64,000 nucleotides of DNA from Pictodentalium vernedei (GCA_031216915.1 CM062291.1:38134484-38198483); one strand, 5' to 3'. Shown: positions 42,924 through 54,500, counted from the stretch's first letter. Notes: generated by a model not told the origin, from the sequence alone. Numbers and translations are program-made.

Positions 42924-43435
42924 ACATATAGCGGAAGACCATAATAAACCAACTAAAATAGCACATTTGCATTTTTTTAGACCTATATAAAGCATTTGAT
43001 ACAATAAACCACGCAACATTCCTTGCAAAATTGGATTTTTATGGCATAGGAGGTATCAAACCAATGGTTCCAAAACTACTTGAGGGGGAGGGTCCAATAT
43101 GTAGAATATGCTGATAATAAATCAGCTTATGCACAAATCACTAGCGGTGTACCCCAGGGATCTATTTTGGGGCCCATCTTTTTCTAATCTCTATCAAAGA
43201 TTTTGCCCATGCAATAGATTTAAATCTTATTTCATTTGCTCATGACACAACATTGTATACATCTGTCCACAACATTGATTCATTATCCTCTAAGGCAAAC
43301 GATGAACTTCAAAACATACAGTCATGGTGCATAGAAAACAACAATGAACAAATTACAGGAAGAATCTGACTTTGGTTCTTTGAAATTCTTAGGGATTAAT
43401 ATAGATAGTAAACTCAGCTATAAACACCATATCTC
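42924..43435 (+). pseudogene. LINE reverse transcriptase, palm region
   Basis: Reads DLYKAFDTINH (motif A), then SGVPQGSILGPIFF (motif B), then SFAHDTTLYTSVHNID. Motif C, normally [FY]ADD, is FAHD: the first catalytic Asp is His (CAT near 43233). FLGINIDSKLSYKHHI follows and is cut by new sequence at about 43436. Frameshifts are present, one in a T-run near 42972. Confidence 0.88.
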
Positions 43436-44899
43436 TATGTTCCAATAAGAGTAAAATCCCTGCCCTCTGATTGGATGAGTTTCTTTTTATGTTTACGGCT
43501 CGAGTAGCAATTGTTACCGTCTGCCGTCACAACGTGAAATATCTGAAATGACGTCACCCGTTGTTTCATCAAAGGAGTGACTAGAAAGCCGCTTCATGTT
43601 TCTGGGTTTTCTCACACGTGCAGCAAACGGTGTTCCGGGTGATGTGTTGTTTAAATTAAAAACCGATTTACGATTTGAACTGAGATGGAATGAGTTTATC
43701 TAGTTTACTGATTATTTATCCAGTGCCGTCATGGGGTACACGAGAGGTTTATTTACTAAACCTGTGATCGTTAAAAGTTGCCTTGAACAAGGCAACTTTT
43801 TAACGATCACAAGTTTAGTAAATAAGCCACTCGTGTTTCACGATGTAGGTGTTGGGCTGTGGGTAGTGTCTTATTGGAACATATGAATGAATTAATAACT
43901 TTATTTGCAAAAAACATTATAGTACAGGTATATGGTCATATAATTGTACAACATTAAATATATTTTACATTTTATACCGCAGGTTTGAATAATGATGTCA
44001 TACTAAAAACTTGTTTTCTGCAGGGGGGAGGGGGGGGGTGACTTAGCCAACTGGCTGTATTATTGTCACCCACCTAAATAAAGAAAAAAAAGTGTGAGAG
44101 AGGAAGGTAGCAAGAAGTAAGAAGTGAGAAACAAAGAGAGAAGGAGGGGGGGGGGGGGACAGAGAGAAGCGTTAGCTGGAGGATGAGGCAACTGAAAAAA
44201 ATTAAAAAGTATGTATTCTCATTAATTAAAATCATTTCGGAAAAGTTTCTGCTAAACTCAGAATAGGTGGAATTATGTCAGTTAAACTGTAATTAGGTTC
44301 TTGCACAGTGTACAGTGGATATATTGGGAGATGTGAGGTGTTATCCAGAACCAGTTTAATATAGAAGCTTAAATACTTAAATACGTTGTTGGCAGTATAT
44401 GTTCTAGGTTAAATCCATAGTTAAAAAAAGAAAACAAGACCTGCATTCATAATTGTAAATAATTAAGTGATTCCGACCTTCCGGTAGCATAGCCCACGGC
44501 ACCCATTGGATCATACTCAGACTCCTCATCCCAATGATGGGTCATGAACTTTCTTCGGAAGACAGCGAGCGAGACAGTTTCATAAATTGAGAGATACGTA
44601 ATAGTTACTAACTGAGCTGGAGGCATTCATGAATTTGAACAACCTGCAATGTGTGGTGACTTACAGCACTCTAGCCAGTTGTTCAAATTCAAAAACGCCG
44701 ACAGCAAGGTCAACACGTTACTTGAACGCCAATTCACAAAACGCACGGAACATATACGTTATTGTGATGAGTTGACGGTAACATGGTCTGAGGTTTGCGG
44801 CTCGGAGCGTATGTTCAACCTCGACGCTTTGCGTCTCGGTTGAACATAAGCTCCGAGCCGCAAACCTCAGACCCTGTTACCGTCATTTCATCACAATAA
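43436..44899. mobile_element. Block of insertions splitting the LINE
   Basis: Contains a palindrome at 43740-43834 (arms TTTATTTACTAAACCTGTGA, GTTAAAAGTTGCC, about 45 bp), a reverse LINE 3' UTR at 43883-44100 related to 334-480, poly-G runs (44020, 44149), and a second palindrome at 44760-44899. Element ends are not resolved. Confidence 0.5.
44760..44899. repeat. Palindrome with about 66-bp arms
   Basis: TTGTGATGAGTTGACGGTAA and GGTCTGAGGTTTGCGGCTCG with its inverse meet at CGACGCTTTGCGTC (loop TTT). A few mismatches near the outer ends. Confidence 0.8.
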
Positions 44900-45255
44900 T
44901 TTATAATGTTGTACTATAAAGTCGCAAGAGCAAATGATGTAATTAATAAAGTTAAAAATACTTTGCCCCATAAAGCACTGTTATGCTTATACCATACACT
45001 AGTACACCGTCATATGTTACAATGCATCCAAATCTGGGGCCATTCAAAATTCATCAGTAAGCCGTTTTTAATGCAAATACGGGCGATCCGCATCATGAAT
45101 AACAAAAAATATAAATCCCATGTTGACCCTTTATTTTTTAAAGATAAAATTCTGAAAGTATCCGATCTACATGGGGTCAGTTTATCAATCCATGATTGGA
45201 TAAACAAAAATCTACCGTCCAGTTTTCAAAATTATTTTACTCTCAACGCAAGACA
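44900..45255 (+). pseudogene. LINE C-terminal region, part 1
   Basis: Frame 44906 on reads NKVKNTLPHKALLCLYHTLV, CIQIWGHS, RAIRIMNNKKYKSHVDPLF, LKVSDLHGVSL. This is the thumb/C-terminal stretch of CR1/L2-type RTs (lyyalv.shl.Y...vWG...; QkraiRii). Continues after the SINE at 45687. Confidence 0.82.
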
Positions 45256-45268
45256 ATCAGGAGTAAGT

Positions 45269-45673
45269 TATTATTTATTTATTTATTTATTGGTGTTTAA
45301 GGTCACATACTTATGCACAATGGCTAATCATGACCTTGACAGTTTTACGGGTGGAGGAAGCCGGAGTACCTGGGAACCACTGAGCAACGACGAGCAGCTG
45401 CCAGCTCCCCAACATCGTAACTCCGCACTACAGAAGAGGCAGGGTTAGATTGGTTGAAGACATGCGCACCATCGACGTGCAGTACGTTTTAGTACACGGC
45501 GTCATCGTGCCCATCTGTAGACAATCGGGGTTAAGTGCCTTGCCCAAGGACACAACGCGGGAGTGCGAATCGATCGCTCAGACAGTCACCCATCCTAGGG
45601 CTAACCGGACTCGACGTTGCCTAACTTCGGTCATCTGACGAGGAGCGGTTACCGCAACGCCACCGCGCCCCCT
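45269..45673 (-). mobile_element. 5S-headed SINE with tail a, inside the LINE
   Basis: Perfect 13-bp target duplication ATCAGGAGTAAGT (45256-45268, 45674-45686). Reverse tail TTGGTGTTTAAGGTCACATA (tail a), common body, then TTCGGTCATCTGACGAGGAG and GGTTACCGCAACGCCACCG (5S head). It pairs a 5S head with tail a, whereas 6356-6762 pairs it with tail b. Confidence 0.92.
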
Positions 45674-45686
45674 ATCAGGAGTAAGT

Positions 45687-45818
45687 ACGAGATATGCTGA
45701 ACAGCTCTTGACCCCCAAATGCAGGACGAACTCAACTCAACAACTACCAACGAATGTATATCCTAGAGTTTGGAACGGGCTATGCGAGGAAACAGGAAAA
45801 ATAACAAATATATACCAA
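45687..45818 (+). pseudogene. LINE C-terminal region, part 2
   Basis: Reads STRYAEQLLTPKCRTNSTQQ and YPRVWNGLCEETG, the R.n~y...G..vWN.lp motif at the very end of CR1/L2-type ORF2. Cut by the next MITE at 45819. Confidence 0.8.
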
Positions 45819-46000
45819 TTTAACCCTTTACTCAACGCAGACGATATCAAAATTTATTATTTTAAATATCATTTTTTTACATTTTTCAAAAAACTTCAAC
45901 AAAACCATATCATGTGACCCCCTCACTGGAACGAGCTCGACGAGCTCGTTCCAATGAGTGGTCACATGATATAGTTTTGTTGAAATGTTTTGAAACGCAC
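45819..46000. mobile_element. piggyBac-like MITE, right end lost
   Basis: TTAA + CCCTTTACTCAACGCAG, arms AAAACCATATCATGTGACCC around GAACGAGCTCGACGAGCTCG. The right terminus is missing after TTGAAATGTTTTGAAA. Confidence 0.72.
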
Positions 46001-46024
46001 AAATTAGACACTTAGTATGATTTT

Positions 46025-46283
46025 TTAACCCATTACCTAACTTGAGTTGCAGACGGCACTTGGAAAAAACATCCTCGTATAACTAAAAACTAAAAATTTT
46101 CATTTTTTTGCTTCCAAAACATAGGTTATGACCCCTCATTGGAACGAGCGCGACACGCTAGTTACAATGAGGAGTCATAACATATGTTTTGGAAGCAAAA
46201 AGTGAAAATATAAAAAAAAATGAATGGCGTTTTTCTTGTATTGCGCGAGACGGTTTTTGCAGTTATGTTAGGTAAAAGATTAA
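46025..46283. mobile_element. piggyBac-like MITE
   Basis: TTAA + CCCATTACCTAACTTGAG to TTATGTTAGGTAAAAGA. Arms TTTGCTTCCAAAACATAGG and GGAACGAGCGCGACACGCTA, so the core palindrome is partly decayed. Confidence 0.72.
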
Positions 46284-46335
46284 TACAATATAACCCACCC
46301 TAAATAGGACAGATAACGTAAATTCTGCCTACTGA

Positions 46336-46510
46336 CACTCTGCAAATGTGACCCAGTTGTATTTTGTTTAGCCAATCAAGTTGTGCAGTTTTGAAACTGA
46401 CCAATGAAAGCTCCCAACTCTAATTATGCAAGTTATGAAAATGTGGCCCAGGTGTATTTTGTTCAGCCAATCAAATTGTCTAGTGTTGAAATTGACCAAT
46501 GAAATTGACG
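46336..46510. repeat. Direct duplication, about 97 bp apart
   Basis: TGTATTTTGTTTAGCCAATC...TTGAAACTGACCAATGAAA and TGTATTTTGTTCAGCCAATC...TTGAAATTGACCAATGAAA are two diverged copies. CCAAT words recur. Sequence 46511-46690 shows nothing else. Confidence 0.6.
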
Positions 46511-46690
46511 GAAGGCTTTATTTATCACTGATTAATATGAATACAAAATATCAATTTTTTTGTTTCTCTAAAAATTAAAATTTTTAGAAAATTCTTACAC
46601 TCGTTTCATAAATATTATATGAGAAAAACACTCATTCCATATCCTCTATGTACCATGTTGATTGTATTTAATTGTGTATATTGCAAAGTT

Positions 46691-46953
46691 ATTTATTTAT
46701 TTAATGGAGTTTAACCACACTTTCGAAAGCCATGGTCACCTGGTGCCGGGCAATTTTACGGGTGGAGAGAGCCGAATTACACGGAGAGAACCATCCAGCA
46801 ACGACGAGCAACTGTCAGACTACCCATCGAACTAACGACACACAAGCAGGTCTAGTACTGGCTGAAGACAGGTGCACCATTGACGTGCAGTACGCCTTAG
46901 CAAACAGCGCCACCGTGCCCCATCCCCCCACGTGGGCAATCGGGATTAAGTCC
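46691..46953 (-). mobile_element. SINE, head-truncated
   Basis: Reverse tail TTTAATGGAGTTTAACCACA, body to CACGTGGGCAATCGGGATTA, then ends. Tail b type. The next stretch 46954-47089 holds a TTAACCGATTAAATCGGTT palindrome near 46986. Confidence 0.75.
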
Positions 46954-47089
46954 GTGGACTATCGGTTTGATGTTCATTCATTATTAACCGATTAAATCGG
47001 TTGTTAGCGAATGTCGAATTAGGAACTGGAATAAGTAACGGTTGCCACGTCCCCTCAAATGAGGATGGTCACGTGGAGTGTGTAAGATA

Positions 47090-47780
47090 CATCCGTCTCA
47101 CCCAGCAATCTCACCCTGGTATCTCACTCAGGTATCTCACCCGGCACATGCATATCTTAATAGGTAGCTGGGGAGGATAACATGTTATCCTCCCCAGCTA
47201 CCTATTGAGATAACATGTTATCATCCCCAGCTACATATTGAGATAACATGTTATCCTCTCCCAGCTACCTATTGAGATAAGATGTTATCCCACCCAACTA
47301 CCTATTGAGATAACATGTTATCCTACCCAGCTACCTATTGAGATGATATGTTATCCTCCCCGAGCTACCTATTGAGATAACATGTTATCATCCCCAGCTA
47401 CATATTGAGATAACATGTTATCATCTCCCATCTACCTATTGAGATAACATGTTGTCCTCCCCAGCCATCTATTGAGATAAGATGTTATCCCACACAACTA
47501 CCTATTGAGATAACATGTTATCCTACTCAGCTACCTATTGAGATGACATGCTATCTTCCCCAGATACCTATTGAGATAACATGTTATCCTCCCCATCTAC
47601 CTATTGAGATAACATGTTATCTTCCCCAGATACCTATTGAACTAAAATGTTATCCTCCCCAGCTACCTATTGAGATAACATGTTATCCTCCCTAGTTACC
47701 TATTAAGATACGCATGTGTCGGGTGGGATACCTGGGTGGGATTCCCCGGGTGAGATTCCTGGGTGAGACTGGTGCAGTTT
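47090..47780. mobile_element. TIR element with internal ~33-bp minisatellite
   Basis: Left end CGTCTCACCCAGCAATCTCA and right end (inverted) TGAGATTCCTGGGTGAGAC form imperfect TIRs of about 80 bp that also share CACATGC(A/G)TATCTTAATA. Between them about 16 copies of CTATTGAGATAACATGTTAT + CCTCCCCAGCTAC. The leftmost unit forms a perfect palindrome GGATAACATGTTATCC. Confidence 0.75.
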
Positions 47781-48480
47781 CCACGAACAGAAAGATAAAT
47801 TGTAATGCAAATCGTTGATGATTTGTGTAACTGATTACAAGTGTTTCTTATTGCTTTCACCGGAAAATGAGTTGTCGTTCTTGGACTAACTTCTGGCGGT
47901 TAGTATTTGGTATCACAGTACTAAACATTTTCCCACAGGCGACCATTATAACGTTCAGGCGAAAAAAAGTATGATCGCATCACTTTAATTTTGGCATTCA
48001 AATATGTTTGTCGAGTAAATAGACCTGCAGACAACTTTTTCTGACCCGAAAACTGAGGGTCAAGCAACAAACAAGAGAGAAAAACTGACCGGAAAGGAAG
48101 TACCGGTCACGTGCACATATTTTTCAGGTAATTCCCAACAAAAACACACCAATAGTTAATTTTATTTTTTAGGTTCACAAAGTCATCAAATCACCATCTT
48201 TATTTATCTGGAATATTCGACAATAACGCACGATGTCAGTAGAATGTTTCAAATGTTTATTGAAAGAATTTATTTTCCCAAGGCTGCTTAGTTTTGGAGA
48301 CTGAATCATTTCCGGGTGCAACATTTCAAGGCGGGTGACTTTAATTCAAATATTCAGTACAGTCATGTCATTTGCGACATTGTAAATGTAACGACTCCAT
48401 TTGATTACGTAATTTTAAGCTGTTCCAAAGGAGAACAATGCGGGTCCCTCCCCCGCCAACCCATCCGATGCGGGGGTGGG
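47781..48480. other. Unassigned sequence
   Basis: No gene, TIR or SINE body recognised. Confidence 0.3.
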
Positions 48481-48515
48481 GGTGGGAGAGAGAGAGGGGG
48501 AGTGAGAGAGAGGGG

Positions 48516-48613
<98 letters not shown>
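48481..48613. repeat. (GA)n microsatellite
   Basis: Nearly pure GA/GAGG dinucleotides. Arg-Glu and Ser-Leu open frames here are artefacts. Confidence 0.95.
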
Positions 48614-48614
<1 letters not shown>

Positions 48615-49292
48615 CTACAAGTAAAAAATGTTGTTTGGGTACATTGTCTCACGCCATTCATCGCCAGAACCACATTGTCTACCTAATCGATTCTTGGCAG
48701 CTAACGAAAAGGGAAGTTGATCGCTCGGGTCAAGTGCTACTGTTTATGTTCTGGTTCATGGGAATGTGCCCAGACAGAGAAGACAATCAGTGGACGTGTC
48801 TAGATATTACGATGACATAAGTATATTGTATTAAGTAATACATCTCGGGAATAACTAATCAAATATTTAAATGATTTCCCATGTTGACCATTGGCAGATA
48901 GAGATTTTGTTTTCCCTGCAGTAACAAACGGAACAAATGCTATTGTTCGATAATTTTGGTTACACGAAAACGATATTACAATATATTACACTCCATCAAT
49001 ATGGTAACTTGACACTGTTCCCAAAGTGGAAAATAAACTTCACATTGACTTCCCAGCAGAGTATACATCGACTGATTCTATTTCTTTCGGCCCGGAACAT
49101 GGTCATAATCGAAGTCTCCCACTCTCTTTAGCTCGTTAAGCTCACTCCAACGGGAAGTGATAATTCTCAGTCCGAAAAAAATCAAAACAAAGTTAACAGT
49201 TTTAGATAGTCACTAATACAGTGTTATAAACAGCCTGGGCTTAAATCGTCATCAAATTGAACCTCGATAAAGTTATCTCCCTTGAAAATATT
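48614..49292. other. Unassigned sequence
   Basis: Short frames only. No recognised element. Confidence 0.3.
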
Positions 49293-49301
49293 AAGGTCCG
49301 A

Positions 49302-49678
49302 TTTATTTATTTATTACGGTTTAACGACACTTTAACGACACTTTAAGGTCATATCATGTCGGTGACAGTTTTACGGGTGGAGGAAGCCGGAGTACCCGGA
49401 GAGAACCACCGAGCAACGACGAACAGCTACCCAACATCGTAACACCGCACTGCAGCACAAGAAGGGATAGAGTGGTTGAAGACATGCGCATCATCGACGT
49501 GCAGTACGCCTTAGTTCACGGCGTCATCGTGCCCCCATGTGGGCAATGGGGGTTAAGTGCCTTACCCAAGGACACAACGCGGGATTCAGAATAGATCGCT
49601 CAAACGCCCCCACCCCATCCAAGGACTGACCGAGCTCGACGTTGCTTAATTTCGGTGATCTGACGAGAACCGGTTAGA
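49302..49678 (-). mobile_element. 5S-headed SINE, reverse, head-truncated
   Basis: Target duplication AAGGTCCGA (49293-49301, 49679-49687). Reverse tail with a local repeat of AACGACACTTTA, body, then TTTCGGTGATCTGACGAGAA and CCGGTTA, where the head stops short of the GGGGGCGCGG start. Confidence 0.88.
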
Positions 49679-49699
49679 AAGGTCCGACTAAGAAGCAAA

Positions 49700-49920
49700 T
49701 AATTGTTGAGAAACGCCTGTAACATCAGTAGAAAATAAAGCTAAATTTCCTTTTGTTACTTTTAATAAACGAACATAACAGGCAGCTCTCAGAGCGTTTA
49801 TTGTTGAGAAACACCTGTTTAACATAAGTAGAAAATAAAGACGACTTTCCTTTTGTTACTTTTAATAAACGAACACACCAGGCAGCTTTCAGAGCGTTTA
49901 TTAAAAGTTACAAAAGGAAA
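49700..49920. repeat. Tandem duplication plus inverted copy
   Basis: Two roughly 100-bp copies (TTGTTGAGAAAC(G/A)CCTGT, CCTTTTGTTACTTTTAATAA, GGCAGCT(C/T)TCAGAGCGTTTA) are followed by a short inverted copy TTAAAAGTTACAAAAGGAAA. Confidence 0.75.
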
Positions 49921-49984
49921 CTTGGCATGTAAGGCATACTAATTAGAAACAACTGCTTCACCGATAATTCGTTGTTAAGAATAT

Positions 49985-50461
49985 TTATTTATTTATGTAT
50001 TTATTTATTGGTGTTTAACGCCACCTCAGAAGCTAAAGCTATATCGTGGCGAGAAAACAGTAGAAATTACAAATGTCAAATATGAAGTAAAAACGATTGA
50101 ATAAAAAAATGATATATTACAATAAAAATAACAAAGACAAGAGTGGTCTGAACAGTAATGAGTGATGATACCAGAAAAGAAAACTCTTATAAATCAATCG
50201 GTTGATTTTTAGACTTGAAGATTTTAGTTTAAAAGAATAAAAACAATTTTAAAAATTACTAAAAAGGTTGATTGCTTTCAGAAATGAGAGAATTTTGTGT
50301 GGGTTCGAATGATAAAATAAATCTCTTAGAGATCCTACAGTGGAATATTGCCCTCTGACATGATTAAAATCATTGCAATGTAAAAGAATGTGCTCCACTG
50401 ACAACACATACTGGCAAGGAACACACTCTGGTCGCATATTACCCTCTAACAAAAAGGAATG
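49985..50461 (-). pseudogene. LINE C-terminus and 3' UTR, reverse strand
   Basis: Reverse frame 50452-50249 reads LLEGNMRPECVPCQYVLSVEH and ILLHC, a C-x2-C-x(7)-H-x(4)-C arrangement found at the C-terminus of jockey-type RTs of molluscs and others. The 3' end (49985-50060 in forward coordinates) is TTTATTTATTGGTGTTTAAC, nearly the same as the SINE tails. Upstream coding sequence continues beyond two insertions at 51186-51206 and 55774-55860. Confidence 0.8.
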
Positions 50462-50469
50462 TGTAAGTC

Positions 50470-51177
50470 AGTGGCGTAGGAACCGGGGGGGGGGGGGGGG
50501 GAGGGGGGTAAACTTTGTAAATCATATTTAGTATCTACACGAAAATAACCACATACAACTGCATATTCTACATCATACAGGGCACATAAAAACTGTATGA
50601 TCTAAACCATTTGCAGTGCCTAGAAAAGTTGGTAGACGATGTCACTAACTGATTTGACGCTCAACGGGTTAACATCTTCCTCTCTGACATACATCCTCCT
50701 TTAACTCTTTACCCAACGTAACGGCCCAAACAGGCCAGCGCTATTCTCAAAAATCACTAATTAATTTTCATGATTTTTTCATTTTTTGTCTCAAAAACAT
50801 AGGTTATGACCCCTCATTGGAACGAGCTCGTCGAGCTCGTTCCAATGAGGGCTCATAACATATGTTTTGGAGACAAAAAAAATGAAAAAAATTAGTTATT
50901 CAAGAATTTTGCAAGTGTCGTCTGCTTTTCGTGTTAGGTAAAGGGAAAAACACCAAAAATTAACAGCAAGGATACCTTGATTTTTTCACTTGAGAAGCGA
51001 GGAAATGAGCTCTCAGCAGTTCATATTTCACAAATTTTCCTGGTATCCCCCTCCCGCACTCTCTCCCGGGTTCGGCTACGCAGAGCGGGCCGCCAAAGGC
51101 CGCCGTGCTGTTCCCTAAAGCTCGCGTTTACAATAACACCCCCCCCCCCCCAATTTTATAAGCTTCCTACGCCCCTG
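50470..51177. mobile_element. 708-bp hAT-like MITE
   Basis: Perfect 8-bp target duplication GTGTAAGT (50462-50469, 51178-51185). TIRs CAGTGGCGTAGGAA / TTCCTACGCCCCTG. Poly-G and poly-C next to the TIRs are complementary. A piggyBac-like MITE (50701-50946) is nested at its middle. No ORF. Confidence 0.85.
50701..50946. mobile_element. piggyBac-like MITE nested in the hAT-like MITE
   Basis: TTAA + CTCTTTACCCAACGTAACG to TGTTAGGTAAAGGG. Arms TTTTTTGTCTCAAAAACATA around GAACGAGCTCGTCGAGCTCG. The right TTAA is decayed. Confidence 0.75.
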
Positions 51178-51206
51178 GTGTAAGTCTTGTGTTACCAATA
51201 TGACAT

Positions 51207-51211
51207 CGTGT
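51207..51211. other. Target site duplication (left), CGTGT
   Basis: The same five bases follow the 3' LTR at 55769-55773. A perfect 5-bp duplication is typical of Ty3/gypsy integrases and shows the element inserted as a unit. Confidence 0.9.
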
Positions 51212-51462
51212 TGTTGTGTTCTGTATTATACTGTATATAGTCATCCATAGGTTAGGGTTAATTATAGTCTCCAGTGGACAGCAACACTATTGGGAAGTGA
51301 ATACTATTCAAGTATTTTGATTGGACACACTGCTTCAGGTGTGAACACATTGAAGCTAGGGTCAGAATGATATTGATTTTTTCTAACAGTTTGATATGAA
51401 TAAATTTTGGTTCAGAAGCATTATTATGTTCTCCTGTATGATTTCTTACTAAATACACTACA
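51212..51462 (+). mobile_element. 5' LTR, 251 bp
   Basis: Begins TGTTGTGTTCTG and ends ATACACTACA (TG..CA). I find no difference from the 3' LTR at 55518-55768. Contains TATA-like TATACTGTATATAG near the start and AATAAA at 51399, usable as promoter and polyadenylation signals. Confidence 0.92.
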
Positions 51463-51490
51463 TTTTTGGCGACGATAAGAGAACCTACCA
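51463..51490 (+). promoter_or_regulatory. Primer-binding-site region
   Basis: TTTTTGGCGACGATAAGAG follows the 5' LTR. TGGCGACGAT is the usual position and style of the tRNA primer site in Mag/C-clade Ty3/gypsy elements. Which tRNA pairs with it I cannot say. Confidence 0.6.
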
Positions 51491-51505
51491 GATACTTTTA
51501 CAATA

Positions 51506-54500
51506 ATGGCTACTAATTTCATAAATTCACCACCTACATTTCTGCAGTGTCCAGGAAATCCTGCAATTGAATTCAAAACATGGATGAAAATGTTTGATAA
51601 TTACATTACTGCAATTTCGACTACAACTGATGATATTCCTGATCTACGTAAGAAGGCAATACTTTTAAACTGTTTGGGTGTTGAAGGACAGAGAATTTTC
51701 TATACTTTGCCTCTTTCCGACGAAACTTACAAAGGTACTGTTGAAACTTTAAAAACGTTCTTTTCTCCCACTGTCAATGTCGTGGCCGAACGCTACAAAT
51801 TTCGTCAAAGAGCCCAACAACCCAATGAATCAACTGAACATTATATTTCCTCCCTCAGAGAGCTTGTAGTGACTTGTGAATTTGGAGTTATGACCGATGA
51901 AATGATCCGTGATCAGATGATCGAAAAAACAAATATTCCACGAATTCGAGAAAGACTGTTGCTAGAATATGACCTCACGTTAACAAAGGCACTTAGTTTG
52001 GCGAGGCACATTGAATCTGCTATGCACGAAGCAAAAATTATTACTGAAGGCGAATCGCAATCTGTGAACTTTGTTCGTTCAGACAAAACTTCCAAAGTCA
52101 GAACAAAGCACTTTGATCAAACCAAAAATAAATATAAAAAATCCACAAATTTTCAACAGAAAGAACAATTAAAATGTTTTCGCTGTGGTTCCACTTCACA
52201 TTTAGCGGATAGTGATGCGTGTCCAGCTAAGTCCGTACAATGCAAACAGTGTTCTAAGACTGGTCATTTTGCTCGGGTCTGTAAATCGAAATCTCGTGCA
52301 GTGAACGAAGTAACGGTACCCGACATAACTGTTCTTTGTGTGGATAACAGCCGAGCAGTAAAGTGTAACGGTAAACTCTTTTGTGATGTCCATATTTCTT
52401 TACCAGATGTTCAAGAAACAATTCCAGTGAATTTATTGGTCGATACTGGGTCCTCAGTTTCGATTTTATCAGCCGAAATTTACAACAAACATTTCAGAAG
52501 TTGTGCGCTTTCAAACGCCCAAGCTAGACTTGTAACTTATTCAAAGCAAAGCTTACCAGTATTGGGGTGTTTAACCAGTTTTGTCTCATATGGTGGAAAA
52601 ACTGTACAAACTGAATTTTACATTGTTGAAAATGGAACTCCTATTTTAGGCATGGATCTAGTGTCTAAACTTGACATTCATATTGTCAGGGGTGCATTGA
52701 AGATACCTCCCCATGACGTCAATAATCTTTCAGACCGCCTTGTAAATGAAAACGCCAAATCATATAGCAAGTTGAATGATACTTTGGGCAGTTCTCAAAG
52801 TACCATTGGACATGCTAGAGGATTTGTTCATAGAATAAAAATTAAAGAAAATGTCAAGCCCGTAAGACAAAAGTTGAGACCTTTGCCATTAGCTGTTCGA
52901 GAAGAGGTAAAAGCAGAATTACTAAAGCTAGAAAAAGAAGGTGTTATTGAGCGTATTGAAGCTTCAGAGTGGGTCTCCCCAATACTAGTTATTCACAAGA
53001 AAATGGGTGGTATAAGGCTATGTGTAGATTTACGGGAACCCAACAAAGCTGTTGTTACAGATAGTTACCCACTGCCTCGTATTGATGAAGTGGTGTCTGA
53101 ATTAAGAAATTCAGTTATGTTCACGAAATTAGATCTAAAAAGTGCATATTACCAGTTAGATCTACATGAGGATAGTAGGGATTTAACAGCTTTCATTACA
53201 CATGAAGGACTTTTCAGATTTAAGCGAGTCCCTTTTGGTCTGTCGTCTGCTAGTTCGGCATTTCAAAAAATGATGTCAACCATTCTCGTAGATTTGTCGG
53301 GTGTACAGTGTTATATGGACGATGTAGTAGTACACGGCCATACGCCAACTGAACACGAGACAAATCTCAAGAATGTTCTGTATCAGATCCAAAAGAGTGG
53401 TTTGAAATTGAATCTTGAAAAATGCGAATTTCGCAAAAATAATCTAAAATTTTTGGGGTACGAAATTAGTTCTGAAGGGTTAAAACCGGATCAGAATCAT
53501 GTTTCAGACCTTATTGAAACTACAGCACCTACAAATTTAGCAGAACTCCGTTCTTTTCTAGGACTTACTTCCTGGTACTGTAAGTTTATACCAAATTATG
53601 CAACTTTAGTAGAACCACTACGTTTCCTTACTCGTGGAAGTAAAACTTTTGAATGGAATAAACTGGCTCAAGAAAGTTTTGAAAAGGTTAAATTTGCCAT
53701 AGTGAATAGTCCAGCATTAACTTTGTTTGATCCGAATTTACCTACCATTGTATCATCTGACGCTTCGGACTGTGGTTTAGGAGCTGTACTTACACAGTTG
53801 CATGACGGCATAGAGCATACAGTCGCATTTGCTTCTCGAACTCTGTCTGAGACTGAACGAAAGTACTCTATAGTAGAGAAAGAAGCATTTGCCTGTGTGT
53901 GGTCTGTTGAAAAATGGCGTACGTGGCTATGGGGAAATCAGTTTACTCTTCGCACTGATCATCAGGCATTGACTACCCTGCTCTCAACAAAAGGAAACAA
54001 CAGAGCTGGTATGCGTATTGCAAGATGGTCAGCTAGATTGCTTAATTACAATTACAATGTAGTTTACAGGGCCGGTAAAAAGAATGAAATTGCCGATTAC
54101 TTGTCAAGACGTCCAGTAACCAAAGTAGAGCCAGATTTAGGTAATCTTGAATTGGTTGCAAATATTTCTGAATCATCTTGTTTTGACGCAATTACGGAAC
54201 AGGAATTTCGTAATGCAAGTTCAATTTGTAAAATTCTCAGTAAGTTGAGAGAACAGATTTTGAAACCTTGGCCCAAACGTAAGAATTTAGATGCAGAATT
54301 GTTACCATTTTACAATATCAGAAATGAACTTTCAGTTCACGGTGAACTTGTTTTGAAAGGAGAATATAGGTTTATTGTTCCAATGTCATTGCAAAGCAAA
54401 ATAATTTCCTTGGCCCATGAGAGTCACCAAGGGATAGTGCGAACGAAACAACGGTTACGTAGTTTGTATTGGTGGCCAAAAATGGATAAGGCCGTCGAGA

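Noticed and set aside
47160-47710. CRISPR-like array of palindromic repeats
   Set aside because: No unique spacers; it is a tandem minisatellite.
48316-48673. Arg-Glu and Ser-Leu repeat proteins
   Set aside because: Translation of a (GA)n microsatellite.
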